DNA of 64,000 bases from CAVROT01 sp963722905 (GCA_963722905.1 CAVROT010000014.1:159719-223718); one strand, 5' to 3'; numbered from the stretch's first letter, positions 35,500-45,496 are shown. Numbers and translations: made by a program. Notes: generated by a model not told the origin, from the letters alone.

Positions 35500-36488
35500 A
35501 GCTGTCGAAGTCCGACGCGGCCGGACATGTCGCGCGGCCGCGGCCCGGCATGCTGGCGACGCTCCTGCACGGCGCCGATCCGATGCGGGTGTCCGCGATG
35601 AGACAGCAGCTGGTGCGCGCCATCGCCGGTCCCGACGGCGAGGCCGAGATGCGGCTGACCCGGCTGACGGTGGACGATCTGCGCGACGACCGCGCCCGGC
35701 TGTCGGATGCCCTGCGCGCGCGCAGCTTCTACCCCGGCCCGCGCGTCGTGGTGCTGACGGACGCCACGCACAACCAGGCCCCTGCCGTCGCCGCCGCGCT
35801 GGCCGAATTGACCGGGGACGACGCGCACCTCGTCGTCACGGCCGCCGCGCTGAAGCCGACGTCGCCGCTGCTAAAGCCGTTCGCTGGCCACCGTGCCGCG
35901 GCGGCCATCGCGATATACGACGATCCCCCCGGCCCGGACGAGATCGCCCGCGGTCTGTCGGATGCGGGCCTGTCGCAGGCCGAACCCGCCGCGCGCGAGG
36001 ATCTGGCCCGGCTGGCCCGAACGATGGCGCCAGGCGACTTCCGCCAGCTGCTCGAGAAGGCCGCGCTCTACAAGCTTGACGATCCCGTTCCGCTTTCGGC
36101 GGGCGAGGTCGCGATGCTGGCGCCGGCCTCGGTCGAGGCTGAGATCGACGACATGATGGCCGTGGTCGCCGACGGGCACCCCGAACAGGTGGGACCGGTC
36201 CTGACGCGGCTGGTCGGGCAGGGGGCGAACCCGGTGACGCTCTGCATCGGGGCCGCGCGCCATTTCCGGGCGATCCACGCGCTGGCGGTCGATCCGCAGG
36301 GCCGCGCCTTCGGCCCCAATGCCGCCGCCATCGCGCGCCAGGCCCGCGCCTGGGGCATGGCCCGCAGCGAGGCCGCGCTGCGGCTGCTTCTGGACACCGA
36401 TCTGGCGTTGCGCTCGTCCTCGAACGCGCCCCAGATGGCGGTGATGGAACGCGCGCTGATACGCATAGCCATGATGGGACGCCGCTGA
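35496..36488 (+). CDS. holA: DNA polymerase III subunit delta
   Basis: HolA, 330 residues, the clamp-loader delta subunit that opens the beta sliding clamp. It has the usual AAA-like N-terminal fold without a functional Walker A ('TLLHGADPMRVSAMRQQLVRAI'), 'LTRLTVDDLRDDRARLSDALRARSFYPGPRVVVL' and a C-terminal helical collar. It starts at GTG 35496 inside the lptE stop (GTGA). Its stop overlaps the next gene's ATG by one base (TGATG). Confidence 0.93.
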   Translation: MKLSKSDAAGHVARPRPGMLATLLHGADPMRVSAMRQQLVRAIAGPDGEAEMRLTRLTVDDLRDDRARLSDALRARSFYPGPRVVVLTDATHNQAPAVAAALAELTGDDAHLVVTAAALKPTSPLLKPFAGHRAAAAIAIYDDPPGPDEIARGLSDAGLSQAEPAAREDLARLARTMAPGDFRQLLEKAALYKLDDPVPLSAGEVAMLAPASVEAEIDDMMAVVADGHPEQVGPVLTRLVGQGANPVTLCIGAARHFRAIHALAVDPQGRAFGPNAAAIARQARAWGMARSEAALRLLLDTDLALRSSSNAPQMAVMERALIRIAMMGRR

Positions 36489-37096
36489 TGCTGAAACTGA
36501 TCGGAAGCCCGCGCACAAGGACGATGCGCGTGATCTGGCTGCTCGAGGAACTGGGCCTCGACTACGACATCGACCCCGTCGCCCCGATGAGCGAAGCGGC
36601 CGTGGCTGCCACGCCGACCGGAAAGGTGCCCGTCCTGATGATAGACGGCACGGCCATCGCCGATTCGGTGGCCGTCATGACGTGGCTCGCCGACCACTAT
36701 GGGGCGTTCACCCATCCCGCCGGGACGCTGGAGCGCGGCCGGCAGGATGCGATGACCCAGCGGATCTGCGACGAGATGGATGCGCTGCTATGGATGGCCG
36801 CGCGCCACAGCTTCGTGCTACCGCAGGATCGCCGCCTGCCCGCGATCAAGGACAGCCTGAAGTGGGAGTTCGCGCGCAACGCGGCCCGGCTGGGCGACAC
36901 GCTGGGCGATGCGCCCTACCTCGCTGGCGACACGCCGACCCTGCCAGACATCCTGTCGGCGCATTGCTGCGGCTGGGCCGCGGGCGCGAAATTTCCGCTG
37001 GAGGACGACCGGATGCGCGATCACATGGAGCGGATGCGCGCCCGCCCGGCCTACGCCGCCGCACAGGCGCGTGCCGACGCCGTCGTGCCGGCATAG
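36488..37096 (+). CDS. Glutathione S-transferase family protein
   Basis: A 202-residue soluble protein: an N-terminal thioredoxin-like GST domain ('SPRTRTMRVIWLLEELGLDYDID', with 'GKVPVLMIDGTAIADSVAVMTWLAD' holding the cis-Pro and the Ser that contacts glutathione) and an all-helical C-terminal domain. It could conjugate or reduce electrophiles; the substrate is unknown. Translationally coupled to holA (one-base overlap). Confidence 0.92.
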   Translation: MLKLIGSPRTRTMRVIWLLEELGLDYDIDPVAPMSEAAVAATPTGKVPVLMIDGTAIADSVAVMTWLADHYGAFTHPAGTLERGRQDAMTQRICDEMDALLWMAARHSFVLPQDRRLPAIKDSLKWEFARNAARLGDTLGDAPYLAGDTPTLPDILSAHCCGWAAGAKFPLEDDRMRDHMERMRARPAYAAAQARADAVVPA

Positions 37097-37252
37097 CGGA
37101 ACCGCCCCAGAACCCCGACGATCAGAGCAGGGACGCGCGCTCGGCCCGGCCACACGTTCGGCATGGCCGTGAAGACAGGATCGGATGGACGGTCACGCAA
37201 GGTCGGCGATGTCTTGCCATGGCGATCTCTTCGACGTCGGGCGGCGCGCCGG

Positions 37253-38161
37253 TCAGTCGCGGGCGCGCCACCGCTCCAGCACATGGCGCGCGGTCATCAG
37301 ATCCAGATGCGCGCCGCCGCCGTTCTTGCAGATCGTGATGGCGTCCGGGCCGCGCCTCACGAAGCGGTCGGGCTCGTAGAAGTCGGCGATGACGTCGCCG
37401 GGCGCGATGGCGCCGCTGGCGATGGGGGCGATGAGCTCGCCGATATGGTCCAGGGTCGTCGCACGGCTGTCGACGTAGAGGTCGGCACGGGCCATCGCGG
37501 CATCGTCGGCCTCGCGCATGTCGGCCCGGTAGGCGCCGATCAGGTCGACATGCTGCCCGGGCCTCAGCCAGTCGCCCCTCAGCACCGGTTCGGTCGCCAT
37601 GGTGGCGCAGCAGACGATGTCGGCGCGCCCCACCGCCGCTGGCAGGTCGTCCGCGACGGTGGCGTCATGCGCCGCGGCGAATCGCGCAGCCGAGGCGGCG
37701 CGGCGGCTCCACACCTCGAAGGTCGCGCCTGCGAAAGCGGCGGCATAGGCAGCCCGCATCGACGCCGCCACGGTCCCGGACCCCACCAGAAGGATGCGCG
37801 CGGCATCGGGCCGGGCCAGACGGCGCGCGGCCAGAAGGCTGTCGGCGGCGGTCTTCCACTTGGTGACGAGGTGGAAGTCGACGACCGCCTCGGCCTGCCC
37901 GTCACGGTCGGAGTAGAGCATCATGCCGCCGTTCACCGTCGGCGCACCGGTGTTGCCGGGAAAGACCGTCGCCGTCTTTACCGCCAGCCCCAGCCCGTCG
38001 ATCCAGGCGGCGCGGCCGAGCATCGTGTCCTCCCCGCGCCGCAGCACCGTGTCCGAGATGCGCGCCCGCGGCAGCTTGTGACCCGCCGCCAGCGCATCGC
38101 TCACCTCCAGCCAGTCCAGCCCGGCCTCCCCGTCGGCAAAGCCGATGACGGGCAGGGTCAC
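37253..38161 (-). CDS. Ornithine cyclodeaminase / mu-crystallin family protein
   Basis: A 302-residue NAD(P)-dependent enzyme of the OCD/mu-crystallin family. 'GLAVKTATVFPGNTGAPTVNGGMMLYSDRDGQAEAVVD' forms the substrate domain and 'ARILLVGSGTVAASMRAAYAAAF' is the Rossmann glycine loop. Members interconvert ornithine and proline or reduce cyclic imines and amino acids, so the activity cannot be fixed here. It starts at GTG 38161, overlapping the stop of the HAD gene by 4 bp (GTGA), and is co-transcribed with it. Confidence 0.88.
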   Translation of the reverse strand: MTLPVIGFADGEAGLDWLEVSDALAAGHKLPRARISDTVLRRGEDTMLGRAAWIDGLGLAVKTATVFPGNTGAPTVNGGMMLYSDRDGQAEAVVDFHLVTKWKTAADSLLAARRLARPDAARILLVGSGTVAASMRAAYAAAFAGATFEVWSRRAASAARFAAAHDATVADDLPAAVGRADIVCCATMATEPVLRGDWLRPGQHVDLIGAYRADMREADDAAMARADLYVDSRATTLDHIGELIAPIASGAIAPGDVIADFYEPDRFVRRGPDAITICKNGGGAHLDLMTARHVLERWRARD

Positions 38162-38781
38162 GGCCGGGCTTCCGCCGCGCTCAGCAGTCCCTCGGCGACC
38201 AGCCGTTCGGCCCAGCCCTGCGGCCCCTCGAAGAGATGCGTGCCCCAGCCCCGGTCTCGCGCGACGGCGATATTGTCGGGCCGGTCGTCCGTGAAGAGCA
38301 ATGCCCCCGGGGCCAGCCCGCAATCGGCCTCCACCTGTTCGTAGATTTCGGCATCGGGCTTGATCACGCCCATGTGCCCCGAGATGTAGCGCCGGTCGAA
38401 CTCGCCCAGGAAGGGATACTGCGTCTCGGCATAGGCGAAGCTTTCGATGCCGAAGTTCGACAGGGCGAAGACCGGCACCCCCTTCGACCGCAGCGCCCGC
38501 AGCAGCGCCAGAGAGTGCGGAATGACCGGCTGCGCCATCTCGATCCAGCGGTCATGCCAGTCGCGGATCTCGTCACGCCAGTCCGGCGTCGCCTCGGCCA
38601 TGGCATAGATCGTGTCGCGGAAGTTGCCGCCGCGATCCACCGCGTCGTTCATCGCGTGCAGGTCGACGGCGGCGAACATGGCGCGGCGCCGGTTCTCGCC
38701 GATGGTGCGATCGTAGTGGCGTTCGGGCTGCCATTCGATCAGCACGTTGCCGATGTCGTAGATCACTGCGTCGACGGCCAT
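38158..38781 (-). CDS. HAD-superfamily hydrolase
   Basis: A 207-residue haloacid-dehalogenase-fold phosphatase. Motif I is 'IYDIGNVLIEW' with the second catalytic Asp replaced by Gly, a change seen in many HAD family members annotated as IA variant 3. Motif II is 'PVFALSNF', motif III Lys is in 'GVIKPDAEIY' and motif IV is 'LLFTDDRPDNIAVA'. The missing second Asp is compatible with dehalogenase-like or non-phosphatase chemistry; the substrate is unknown. It is 28 bp downstream of the DUF188 gene and overlaps the OCD gene. Confidence 0.88.
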   Translation of the reverse strand: MAVDAVIYDIGNVLIEWQPERHYDRTIGENRRRAMFAAVDLHAMNDAVDRGGNFRDTIYAMAEATPDWRDEIRDWHDRWIEMAQPVIPHSLALLRALRSKGVPVFALSNFGIESFAYAETQYPFLGEFDRRYISGHMGVIKPDAEIYEQVEADCGLAPGALLFTDDRPDNIAVARDRGWGTHLFEGPQGWAERLVAEGLLSAAEARP

Positions 38782-38809
38782 GGCATATCCTTTTTGTCGG
38801 GTTCGCAGG

Positions 38810-39271
38810 TCAGTCAGCGTGGTTCTGCGGGGTGCGCGGCCGCGCCGCACGGTCCAGCGCCGAGGAGAACCGCGCGCGGTCGGCGCGGGAGAATGCCCGC
38901 CCGCCGCCCTGACGGAACGGGTCGGCGGCGCGCAGGTCGGTCATCAGGTCGCGCGTGGCAAGAACGTTGCCGACGTTCGCGGCGGTCAGCGCCTCGCCGT
39001 TGTTCTTGATCACGGCCGCGCCGGCGGCGACTCCGCGGGCGGCGAGCGGGATGTCGTCGGTCACCACCACGTCGCCCGGGCGGGCGCGGTCGGCGATCCA
39101 CTTGTCGGCCTCGTCGGGGCCGTCGGGCACGAACACGACCTCGACCAGCGGATTGGCCGAGGGACGCAAGCCGCCGTTGCACACCAGCTTGAGCGGGACG
39201 CCGTAGCGGGTGGCGACGGCCTCGGCCTCTGCCTTCACCGGGCAGGCGTCGGCATCGACGTAGATCGTCAC
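38810..39271 (-). CDS. YaiI/YqxD (DUF188, UPF0178) family protein
   Basis: A 153-residue protein with the diagnostic 'IYVDADACPVKAEAE', 'LVCNGG', 'VVFVPDGPDEADKWIADRARPGDVVVTDDIPLAARGVAAGAAVIKNNG' and 'DPFRQGGGRAFSRADRARFSSALDRA'. The family has a PIN-like fold with acidic residues that suggest nuclease activity, but function is unproven. It starts at GTG 39271, overlapping the fghA stop by 4 bp (GTGA). Confidence 0.92.
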   Translation of the reverse strand: MTIYVDADACPVKAEAEAVATRYGVPLKLVCNGGLRPSANPLVEVVFVPDGPDEADKWIADRARPGDVVVTDDIPLAARGVAAGAAVIKNNGEALTAANVGNVLATRDLMTDLRAADPFRQGGGRAFSRADRARFSSALDRAARPRTPQNHAD

Positions 39272-40089
39272 GCCAGCGCGTCGGCATGGAAGGCCACGTG
39301 GTCGGCCATGAAGGTGGAGACGAAGAAATAGCTGTGATCGTAGCCGGGCTGCATGCGGAACGTCCCGTCCTGGCGGCGTTCGGCCATCGCATGGGCCAGC
39401 GTCTGGGGGCGCAGCAGGTCGGCGAACTGATCCGTCGTTCCGGTGTCGACCAGCACCGGGCCGTCGAACCCGCGCGCGGCCATCAGCAGGCTCGCGTCGT
39501 GCTCGGGCCAGGGACCGCTCCCGCCCAGATAGGCGCCCAGCTGGCGGCGGCCCCAGTCGCTGTCCGACGGATTGCAGATCGGCGAGAAGGCCGAGACGCT
39601 GCGGAACCGCGCTGGCTGCGTCATCGCAAGAACCAGTGCGCCGTGCCCGCCCATCGAATGCCCGGTGACCGCCTGTCGCTCCATGTCCAGCGGCATACCG
39701 GACAGCGTCGCCGGCAGATCGTCGGTCAGGTAGCTGGCCATCCGGTAATGCGCCGACCACGGCGCTTGCGTCGCATCGACGTAGAACCCCGCCCCCTGCC
39801 CCATGTCGAAGGCCTCGTCGTCGGCTACGCCGTCGCCCCGCGGCGAGGTGTCGGGAAAGACCAGCGCGATGCCGCGGCGCGCGGCGTGGGCCTGCGCGCC
39901 GGCCTTGGTCATGGCGTTCTCGTGCGTGCAGGTGAGGCCCGACAGGAACCACAGGACAGGCACGGGGCGATGGCGCGCGGCCGGCGGCAGATAGAGGCCG
40001 AACGTCATGTCGCCGTCGCAGGCGTCGGACCGGTGCCGGTGGACCGATTGCACGCCGCCGAAGCTGGCGGTCTCGGATAGAGTCTCCAT
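39268..40089 (-). CDS. fghA: S-formylglutathione hydrolase
   Basis: A 273-residue alpha/beta-hydrolase that cleaves S-formylglutathione to formate and glutathione, the second step of glutathione-dependent formaldehyde oxidation. Catalytic Ser in 'VTGHSMGGHGALVLAM', Asp in 'VDTGTTDQFAD', His in 'PGYDHSYFFVSTF', and the family signature 'FLSGLTCTHENAMTKAGAQ'. ATG 40089 is preceded by GGAGAG; an in-frame ATG at 40110 is weaker. The partner adhC lies 4 kb upstream on the same strand. Confidence 0.96.
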   Translation of the reverse strand: METLSETASFGGVQSVHRHRSDACDGDMTFGLYLPPAARHRPVPVLWFLSGLTCTHENAMTKAGAQAHAARRGIALVFPDTSPRGDGVADDEAFDMGQGAGFYVDATQAPWSAHYRMASYLTDDLPATLSGMPLDMERQAVTGHSMGGHGALVLAMTQPARFRSVSAFSPICNPSDSDWGRRQLGAYLGGSGPWPEHDASLLMAARGFDGPVLVDTGTTDQFADLLRPQTLAHAMAERRQDGTFRMQPGYDHSYFFVSTFMADHVAFHADALA

Positions 40090-40140
40090 CGCGGTCTCTC
40101 CGTTGAACATGACGCCGCGCCGCGACCCCGCCTAGTCGGG

Positions 40141-41088
40141 CTAGCGCGCGAGGGCGCCGGCATCAACCGCCAGCCACGCGATCACCGCCGTCACCGTCAG
40201 GATCGACGCCGCGGTCGAGACGAGGATCGAGGCCGAGACGCGCTGCGGCGCCACGCCGTAGTGCTGCGCTATGATGTAGACGTTGCCGGCCACCGGCAGC
40301 GCCGCGGCTGCGATCATGACGGATGCGGCATAGGGATCGACGTCGAAGACCAACAGCGCCGATACCGCCACCGCCGCCGGGTGCAGCACCAGCTTGGCCG
40401 ACGAGAGCCATATCGCGACCGACAGCCGCTCGGCCGATTTCGACGCGAGGCTGGCACCGATGGCGAAGAGCGCGCCGGGCGTCGCGGCCCCGCCCAGCAG
40501 CGCCAGGAACTCGTCCAGCGGCCCCGGCAGAGGCAATTCCGCGGCCGACCACGCAAAGCCCGCGACGATGGAGACGATCATCGGATTGCGCAACAGCCCG
40601 AGGCCGACGGTTCTCAGCACGCCCCAGGCCAGCCGCCCGTCGCGCGCGCCGGTGATCAGGATCACGATGAGGCTGCCGAAGACCACCAGATCGGTGGCCA
40701 GGACCATCATCACCGGCCCCACCGCCGCGGGACCCAGCAGAAGCGACAGCATCGGCACGCCCAGGAACCCGACGTTGCCGATCACGGCGCATTGCGCCTC
40801 GACCGCGGCCTCCAGCACGCCGCGCCGCCGCGCCATGGCGACCAGCGTGGCCAGTATGTAAATCGACGCGGTCGCCGACAGGTAGGCGGCGAGGAACGCG
40901 GGATCCAGAACCTCCCAGAAGTCCAGCGCGGCGGCGAACCGGAAGAGCATGGCCGAAAGCGCGAAATAGAAGACGAACTTCGTCAGCCATCCCGTCGCCT
41001 CGGCCGTGAACATGCCGACGCGCCCGGCCCCCCAGCCCAGCGCGATGATGGCGAAGAACGGCAGCGTCTGGAGCAGGATATCGACCAT
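40141..41088 (-). CDS. AEC-family (auxin efflux carrier-like) transporter
   Basis: A 315-residue inner-membrane protein with ten hydrophobic helices arranged as two five-helix halves. Family-like features are the opening 'LPFFAIIALGWGAGRVGMF', 'AVIGNVGFLGVPMLSLLLG' in the fourth or fifth helix with its kink glycines, and the conserved 'ALPVAGNVYIIAQHYG' near the C-terminus. AEC permeases export organic acids such as malate or malonate; the substrate is unknown. It lies 51 bp upstream of fghA on the same strand and may be co-transcribed. Confidence 0.9.
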   Translation of the reverse strand: MVDILLQTLPFFAIIALGWGAGRVGMFTAEATGWLTKFVFYFALSAMLFRFAAALDFWEVLDPAFLAAYLSATASIYILATLVAMARRRGVLEAAVEAQCAVIGNVGFLGVPMLSLLLGPAAVGPVMMVLATDLVVFGSLIVILITGARDGRLAWGVLRTVGLGLLRNPMIVSIVAGFAWSAAELPLPGPLDEFLALLGGAATPGALFAIGASLASKSAERLSVAIWLSSAKLVLHPAAVAVSALLVFDVDPYAASVMIAAAALPVAGNVYIIAQHYGVAPQRVSASILVSTAASILTVTAVIAWLAVDAGALAR

Positions 41089-41231
41089 CCGCTCCCGCTA
41101 GGCCGGCCCGTCGGCCGGCGCAACGATCGATTCCGCGTCCGCGCGTCCGAAGAAGACGCTGATCCGACGCGACCGTAAACGCCCGGATCGCGCGGCGGGA
41201 AACCGAGGCCGGATGGCCGCGCACCACCGTA

Positions 41232-41930
41232 TCAGCAAGCAGGAAACACCGACATGATATCCTCCAGCGGCCTCTTCCTTTTGGCCGCGGCAGGAACGGT
41301 GGCGTTGGGCGCGGGGTATCCGACGGGAAGGATCATCACCGGCTTCTCCGACCCTGGGCGACCGCACAGAGGCCCGAGGAACCGCATCGGGCTGGGCGTG
41401 TGGGTCAGGCAGGACAGCCCCGCGTGATGCAGCGCCGCGATGAGAAAGCCGGTGGCGATGCCCACCGATTCGGGGACGTAATAGTTCTTGTACCGCGTGC
41501 CGTCCGTCGCGGTCCCGTAGCGCTGCGCGAAGACCACGATCAGCCAGGGCGCGATCGTCAGGTGCGGCTTGTCCGCGCCCGTTCCGATGGGTTCGAGGGC
41601 GCGCAGCCATGCGTCGCCGCCGCCGCCGTCATAGAACGCGCGCTCTTCTTCCTCGGCGGCGGCGCGGATGCGGCATTTCATCGCCGGATCGGCGATAGCG
41701 GCGAAATGCCAGGGCTGGCGGTTGGCCCCCGACGGCGCGCCGCCGGCCGTCGCGATGCAGGCCGCGATCACGTCTTGCGGTACCGGGGTGTCGGCGAAGT
41801 CGCGGATCGAGTGGCGACGGGCCATTACCTTTCTGAACGCCAGCGCCGCGGCCGCCGCATCCTCGGGCGGCAGCGCGATCCGATCCGGAAGGGGGAGCGG
41901 GCGATAGCCGATATCGTCACGTTCGTACAT
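41232..41930 (-). CDS. Nitroreductase family protein
   Basis: A 232-residue FMN-dependent oxidoreductase: 'RRHSIRDFADTPVPQDVI' is the FMN-phosphate-binding N-terminus, 'GGAPSGANRQPWHFAAI' the second FMN-binding loop and 'ESVGIATGFLIAALHHAGLSCLTHTP' the dimer-core helix. Family members reduce nitroaromatics, quinones or flavins with NAD(P)H. The physiological substrate is unknown. It stands alone, 143 bp upstream of the AEC gene. Confidence 0.92.
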   Translation of the reverse strand: MYERDDIGYRPLPLPDRIALPPEDAAAAALAFRKVMARRHSIRDFADTPVPQDVIAACIATAGGAPSGANRQPWHFAAIADPAMKCRIRAAAEEEERAFYDGGGGDAWLRALEPIGTGADKPHLTIAPWLIVVFAQRYGTATDGTRYKNYYVPESVGIATGFLIAALHHAGLSCLTHTPSPMRFLGPLCGRPGSEKPVMILPVGYPAPNATVPAAAKRKRPLEDIMSVFPAC

Positions 41931-42137
41931 CGGATCCTCATCGTGGCCGCGGCCTTCGCGTGTTTGCCGGCTCTGACCGGTAGCGCCCTGAGGTGACCCT
42001 TGGTGCGCCTTTCAGGCAAGGGAATACCGACCACGCGACCGCAAAACCCAAACCATTTGCCATACTGAACGGTTCGGTATACATAGGAAGGGCGCGCATC
42101 ATCGACAATTCGGACACCCACACGCGAGGAGCTTTCC

Positions 42138-42449
42138 ATGAGATACCCCATAATCTTCATCGTGGCCGCAGCCGTCCTGCTGTCGACGGGCGCCGCATCC
42201 GCGCAGACGCTTGAGATCGACGATGACGGATACCGCTGGACCGAAGGGCGCAGCGCCCCCGGCTTCGTCGTCGACATAGACGACGACGGATGGTCCCGCG
42301 CGACGCGCAGCGGCAATGTTCCCGCCGCGACGATCCCGACCTGGACGTCGTGCAGTCAGCTCGAACGGACGATGGGCGTCGAGGCCGCGACCTGCGGAAC
42401 GCTGCCGGCATCGGCGCTGCATCGCATGAAGACCGGTCGCGACAACTGA
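42138..42449 (+). CDS. Hypothetical exported protein
   Basis: A 103-residue protein with a clear signal peptide (residues 1-22, ASAQ cleavage) and a short mature part with two Asp clusters (IDDDGYRW, DIDDDGW) and two cysteines. No family recognised. A plausible TTGCCA/TATACA promoter pair lies 55-80 bp upstream (about 42057-42083, spacer 15). ATG 42138 has AGGAG nine bases upstream. The region is slightly less GC-rich than its neighbours. Confidence 0.6.
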   Translation: MRYPIIFIVAAAVLLSTGAASAQTLEIDDDGYRWTEGRSAPGFVVDIDDDGWSRATRSGNVPAATIPTWTSCSQLERTMGVEAATCGTLPASALHRMKTGRDN

Positions 42450-42519
42450 GCCCCTGCGCCGGGACGGGCCACCGGACATGGCCCGTCCAACCCGGCGGGC
42501 TGCCGTGACGCCAAGTAAC

Positions 42520-42549
42520 TTGCCGCAAGCCCGGCGACCGGTCTAGACT
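42520..42549 (+). promoter_or_regulatory. Possible promoter of the TetR-family gene
   Basis: TTGCCG (42520-42525) and TAGACT (42544-42549) with an 18-base spacer end 49 bp before the start codon. Confidence 0.35.
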
Positions 42550-42598
42550 TCCGGGTCGGCGGTGCGCATTTCGATCTATCGCCGACAGGGGGATTGGA

Positions 42599-43264
42599 AT
42601 GGACGGTACGCGGGACGCAAGCGACGGAACATCCTTGTGCTGTCCTTCGATCAAACGCGGCCGCAAGTTCGACCAGGTGGTCGCGGGTGCGCGCGAGGTC
42701 TTTCTGAACGACGGCTTCGAGGGCGCCAGCGTGGACGACATCGCCCGCAGGGCGGGCGTCAGCAAGGCGACCCTTTACAGCTACTTCCCCGACAAGCGGC
42801 TGCTTTTCATGCAGGTCGCCCAGAACGAATGCCATGCGCAGAGCACCGCGGCGATGGGCGCCATCGACCTCGGCGATCCGCCGGCGAAAGTACTGCGCCA
42901 CGCCGGCATGCACATGTCGACTTTCTTCCTGTCGGAATTCGGCCAGCGCGTGTTTCGCATCTGCGTGGCCGAGGCCGACCGGTTTCCCGAACTGGGCGCC
43001 AACTTCTACGCCAGCGGTCCCGGGCTGATCGAGACGTCGCTGGGCGCCTACCTGCGGATGGCGGTCGACCGGGGCGAGCTGGAAATACCAGACGGCGACG
43101 TTTCGCTGGCCGCCCACCAGTTCGCCGAGCTCTGCAAGGCGCAGGTCTTCGTAAAGGCGGTGTTCGGCATCCAGACCAGGTTCAGCGAGGCCGAGATCGC
43201 CCGCGTGGTCGATGCGGCGGTCGCGATGTTCCTGTGCCAGTACGGCGTGCCGGCCGCGGTCTGA
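42599..43264 (+). CDS. TetR/AcrR-family transcriptional regulator
   Basis: A 221-residue repressor-type regulator. The N-terminal helix-turn-helix is 'VVAGAREVFLNDGFEGASVDDIARRAGVSKATLYSYFPDKRLLF' (about residues 27-70). The helical C-terminal ligand domain resembles the AefR-like/TetR_C groups ('EFGQRVFRICVAEADRFPELGANFY'). Target genes are unknown. Its stop is only 4 bp from the convergent NYN gene stop. Confidence 0.92.
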   Translation: MDGTRDASDGTSLCCPSIKRGRKFDQVVAGAREVFLNDGFEGASVDDIARRAGVSKATLYSYFPDKRLLFMQVAQNECHAQSTAAMGAIDLGDPPAKVLRHAGMHMSTFFLSEFGQRVFRICVAEADRFPELGANFYASGPGLIETSLGAYLRMAVDRGELEIPDGDVSLAAHQFAELCKAQVFVKAVFGIQTRFSEAEIARVVDAAVAMFLCQYGVPAAV

Positions 43265-43268
43265 AAGG

Positions 43269-44003
43269 TCAATCCACCCGGCGGACGTGCAACTGGTTGC
43301 CGATCTTGCGGGTCTCGAACCGCTTGAGGTCCTGTACCAGGTCGCTGAGCTTGCGCATACCGTAGGTCCGGGTGTCGAAGTCGGGATTGTCCGCGACGAT
43401 GTACTGGCCCAGCTGGCCCAGCGCGTACCATTCGTCGTCCTGCGCGATCTTGTCCATGGCGCGCAGGATGAGGGGCACCGCCTCGATCGGCTGGGCCTTG
43501 CCGACCTTGGCGCCGGCGGCGACCGGCACGCCACCGTCGGCTTGCGGCGTGACGTCGGCATCGTCGACGATGTTCTCGATCAGCACGAAACGGTTGCAGA
43601 CGTTGCGCAGGGACTCCGGCGCCTTGCCCTCGCCTATGCCGATGACGTCCATCCCCTGCTCGCGTACCCGATTGGCCAGCGCGGTGAAGTCGCTGTCGCT
43701 GCTGACCAGCACGAAGCCGTCGAAGCGCCCGGTATGCAGGATGTCCATCGCGTCGATGACGAGGCCGATGTCCGAGGCGTTCTTGCCTTTGGTGTTGGCC
43801 GTCTCCTGGTGCGCAACGAGGCCCAGCGCGCGCACCGTCTCGGCCCAGCCGCGCAGCTGGCCGCTGGACCAGTCGCCGTAGACGCGGCGCAGCGCCGGCT
43901 CGCCGAAGGTGGTGATCTCCTTCAGGATCGGTCCGGCGAACTTGGCCGGGATGTTGTCGGCGTCGATCAGGACGGCATAGAGGGGACGGTCGCGGGTCTG
44001 CAT
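43269..44003 (-). CDS. NYN-domain protein with C-terminal OST-HTH/LOTUS-like domain
   Basis: A 244-residue protein. The NYN (PIN-like) nuclease domain, residues 8-150, has the acidic residues in 'AVLIDADNIP', 'KGKNASDIGLVIDAMDIL' and 'VSSDSDFTALANRVREQG'. After a short linker, about 170-244 resembles an OST-HTH/LOTUS domain ('LILRAMDKIAQDDEWYALGQLGQYI...FDTRTYGMRKLSDLVQDL'), an RNA-binding module. The domain pair suggests an RNA-directed nuclease. The substrate is not known. Confidence 0.88.
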   Translation of the reverse strand: MQTRDRPLYAVLIDADNIPAKFAGPILKEITTFGEPALRRVYGDWSSGQLRGWAETVRALGLVAHQETANTKGKNASDIGLVIDAMDILHTGRFDGFVLVSSDSDFTALANRVREQGMDVIGIGEGKAPESLRNVCNRFVLIENIVDDADVTPQADGGVPVAAGAKVGKAQPIEAVPLILRAMDKIAQDDEWYALGQLGQYIVADNPDFDTRTYGMRKLSDLVQDLKRFETRKIGNQLHVRRVD

Positions 44004-44028
44004 GACGGGGCCTTCGCTTATGGCGAGA

Positions 44029-44075
44029 CCCGGGGGCTTTGCGCCCCCGGACCCCCGCAGGATATTTGCGAACCC
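44029..44075. repeat. REP-like intergenic palindrome
   Basis: CCGGGGGC (44030-44037) and GCCCCCGG (44043-44050) form an 8-bp stem with a 5-base loop, followed by ACCCCCGCAGGATATTTG. The layout resembles short palindromes scattered in Rhodobacterales genomes (recalled, not checked). It sits between adhC and the NYN gene and may act as a transcription end for adhC. Confidence 0.55.
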
Positions 44076-44141
44076 AAGTCGGGGGGGGCCTCGCCGGATA
44101 GAGACGCATTAACCTTAACGGGCGAGAGCCGCCAGAGCATC

Positions 44142-45254
<1,113 letters not shown>

Positions 45255-45496
45255 GACGTGGGGTCCTGACTGTGGAGGTCGGCGCAACATGGCGCGGGCG
45301 GGGGCGCAAATGCAACCGCCGCGCCCGAGGGCGGATGGCGCGGTCCGCCGGCCGGAACCGGAACCGCGTGCGGGGCGTGGCGGATCCGCGGCCGTGCCGG
45401 CCCGGCGAGACGCGCTGGGGCCGGTCCGGCGGGTGGCGGGGCGGCGCACCGAGGCGGAACGGCCACTCGACAGGTTGCGCGGATCGCGCTAGGAAA

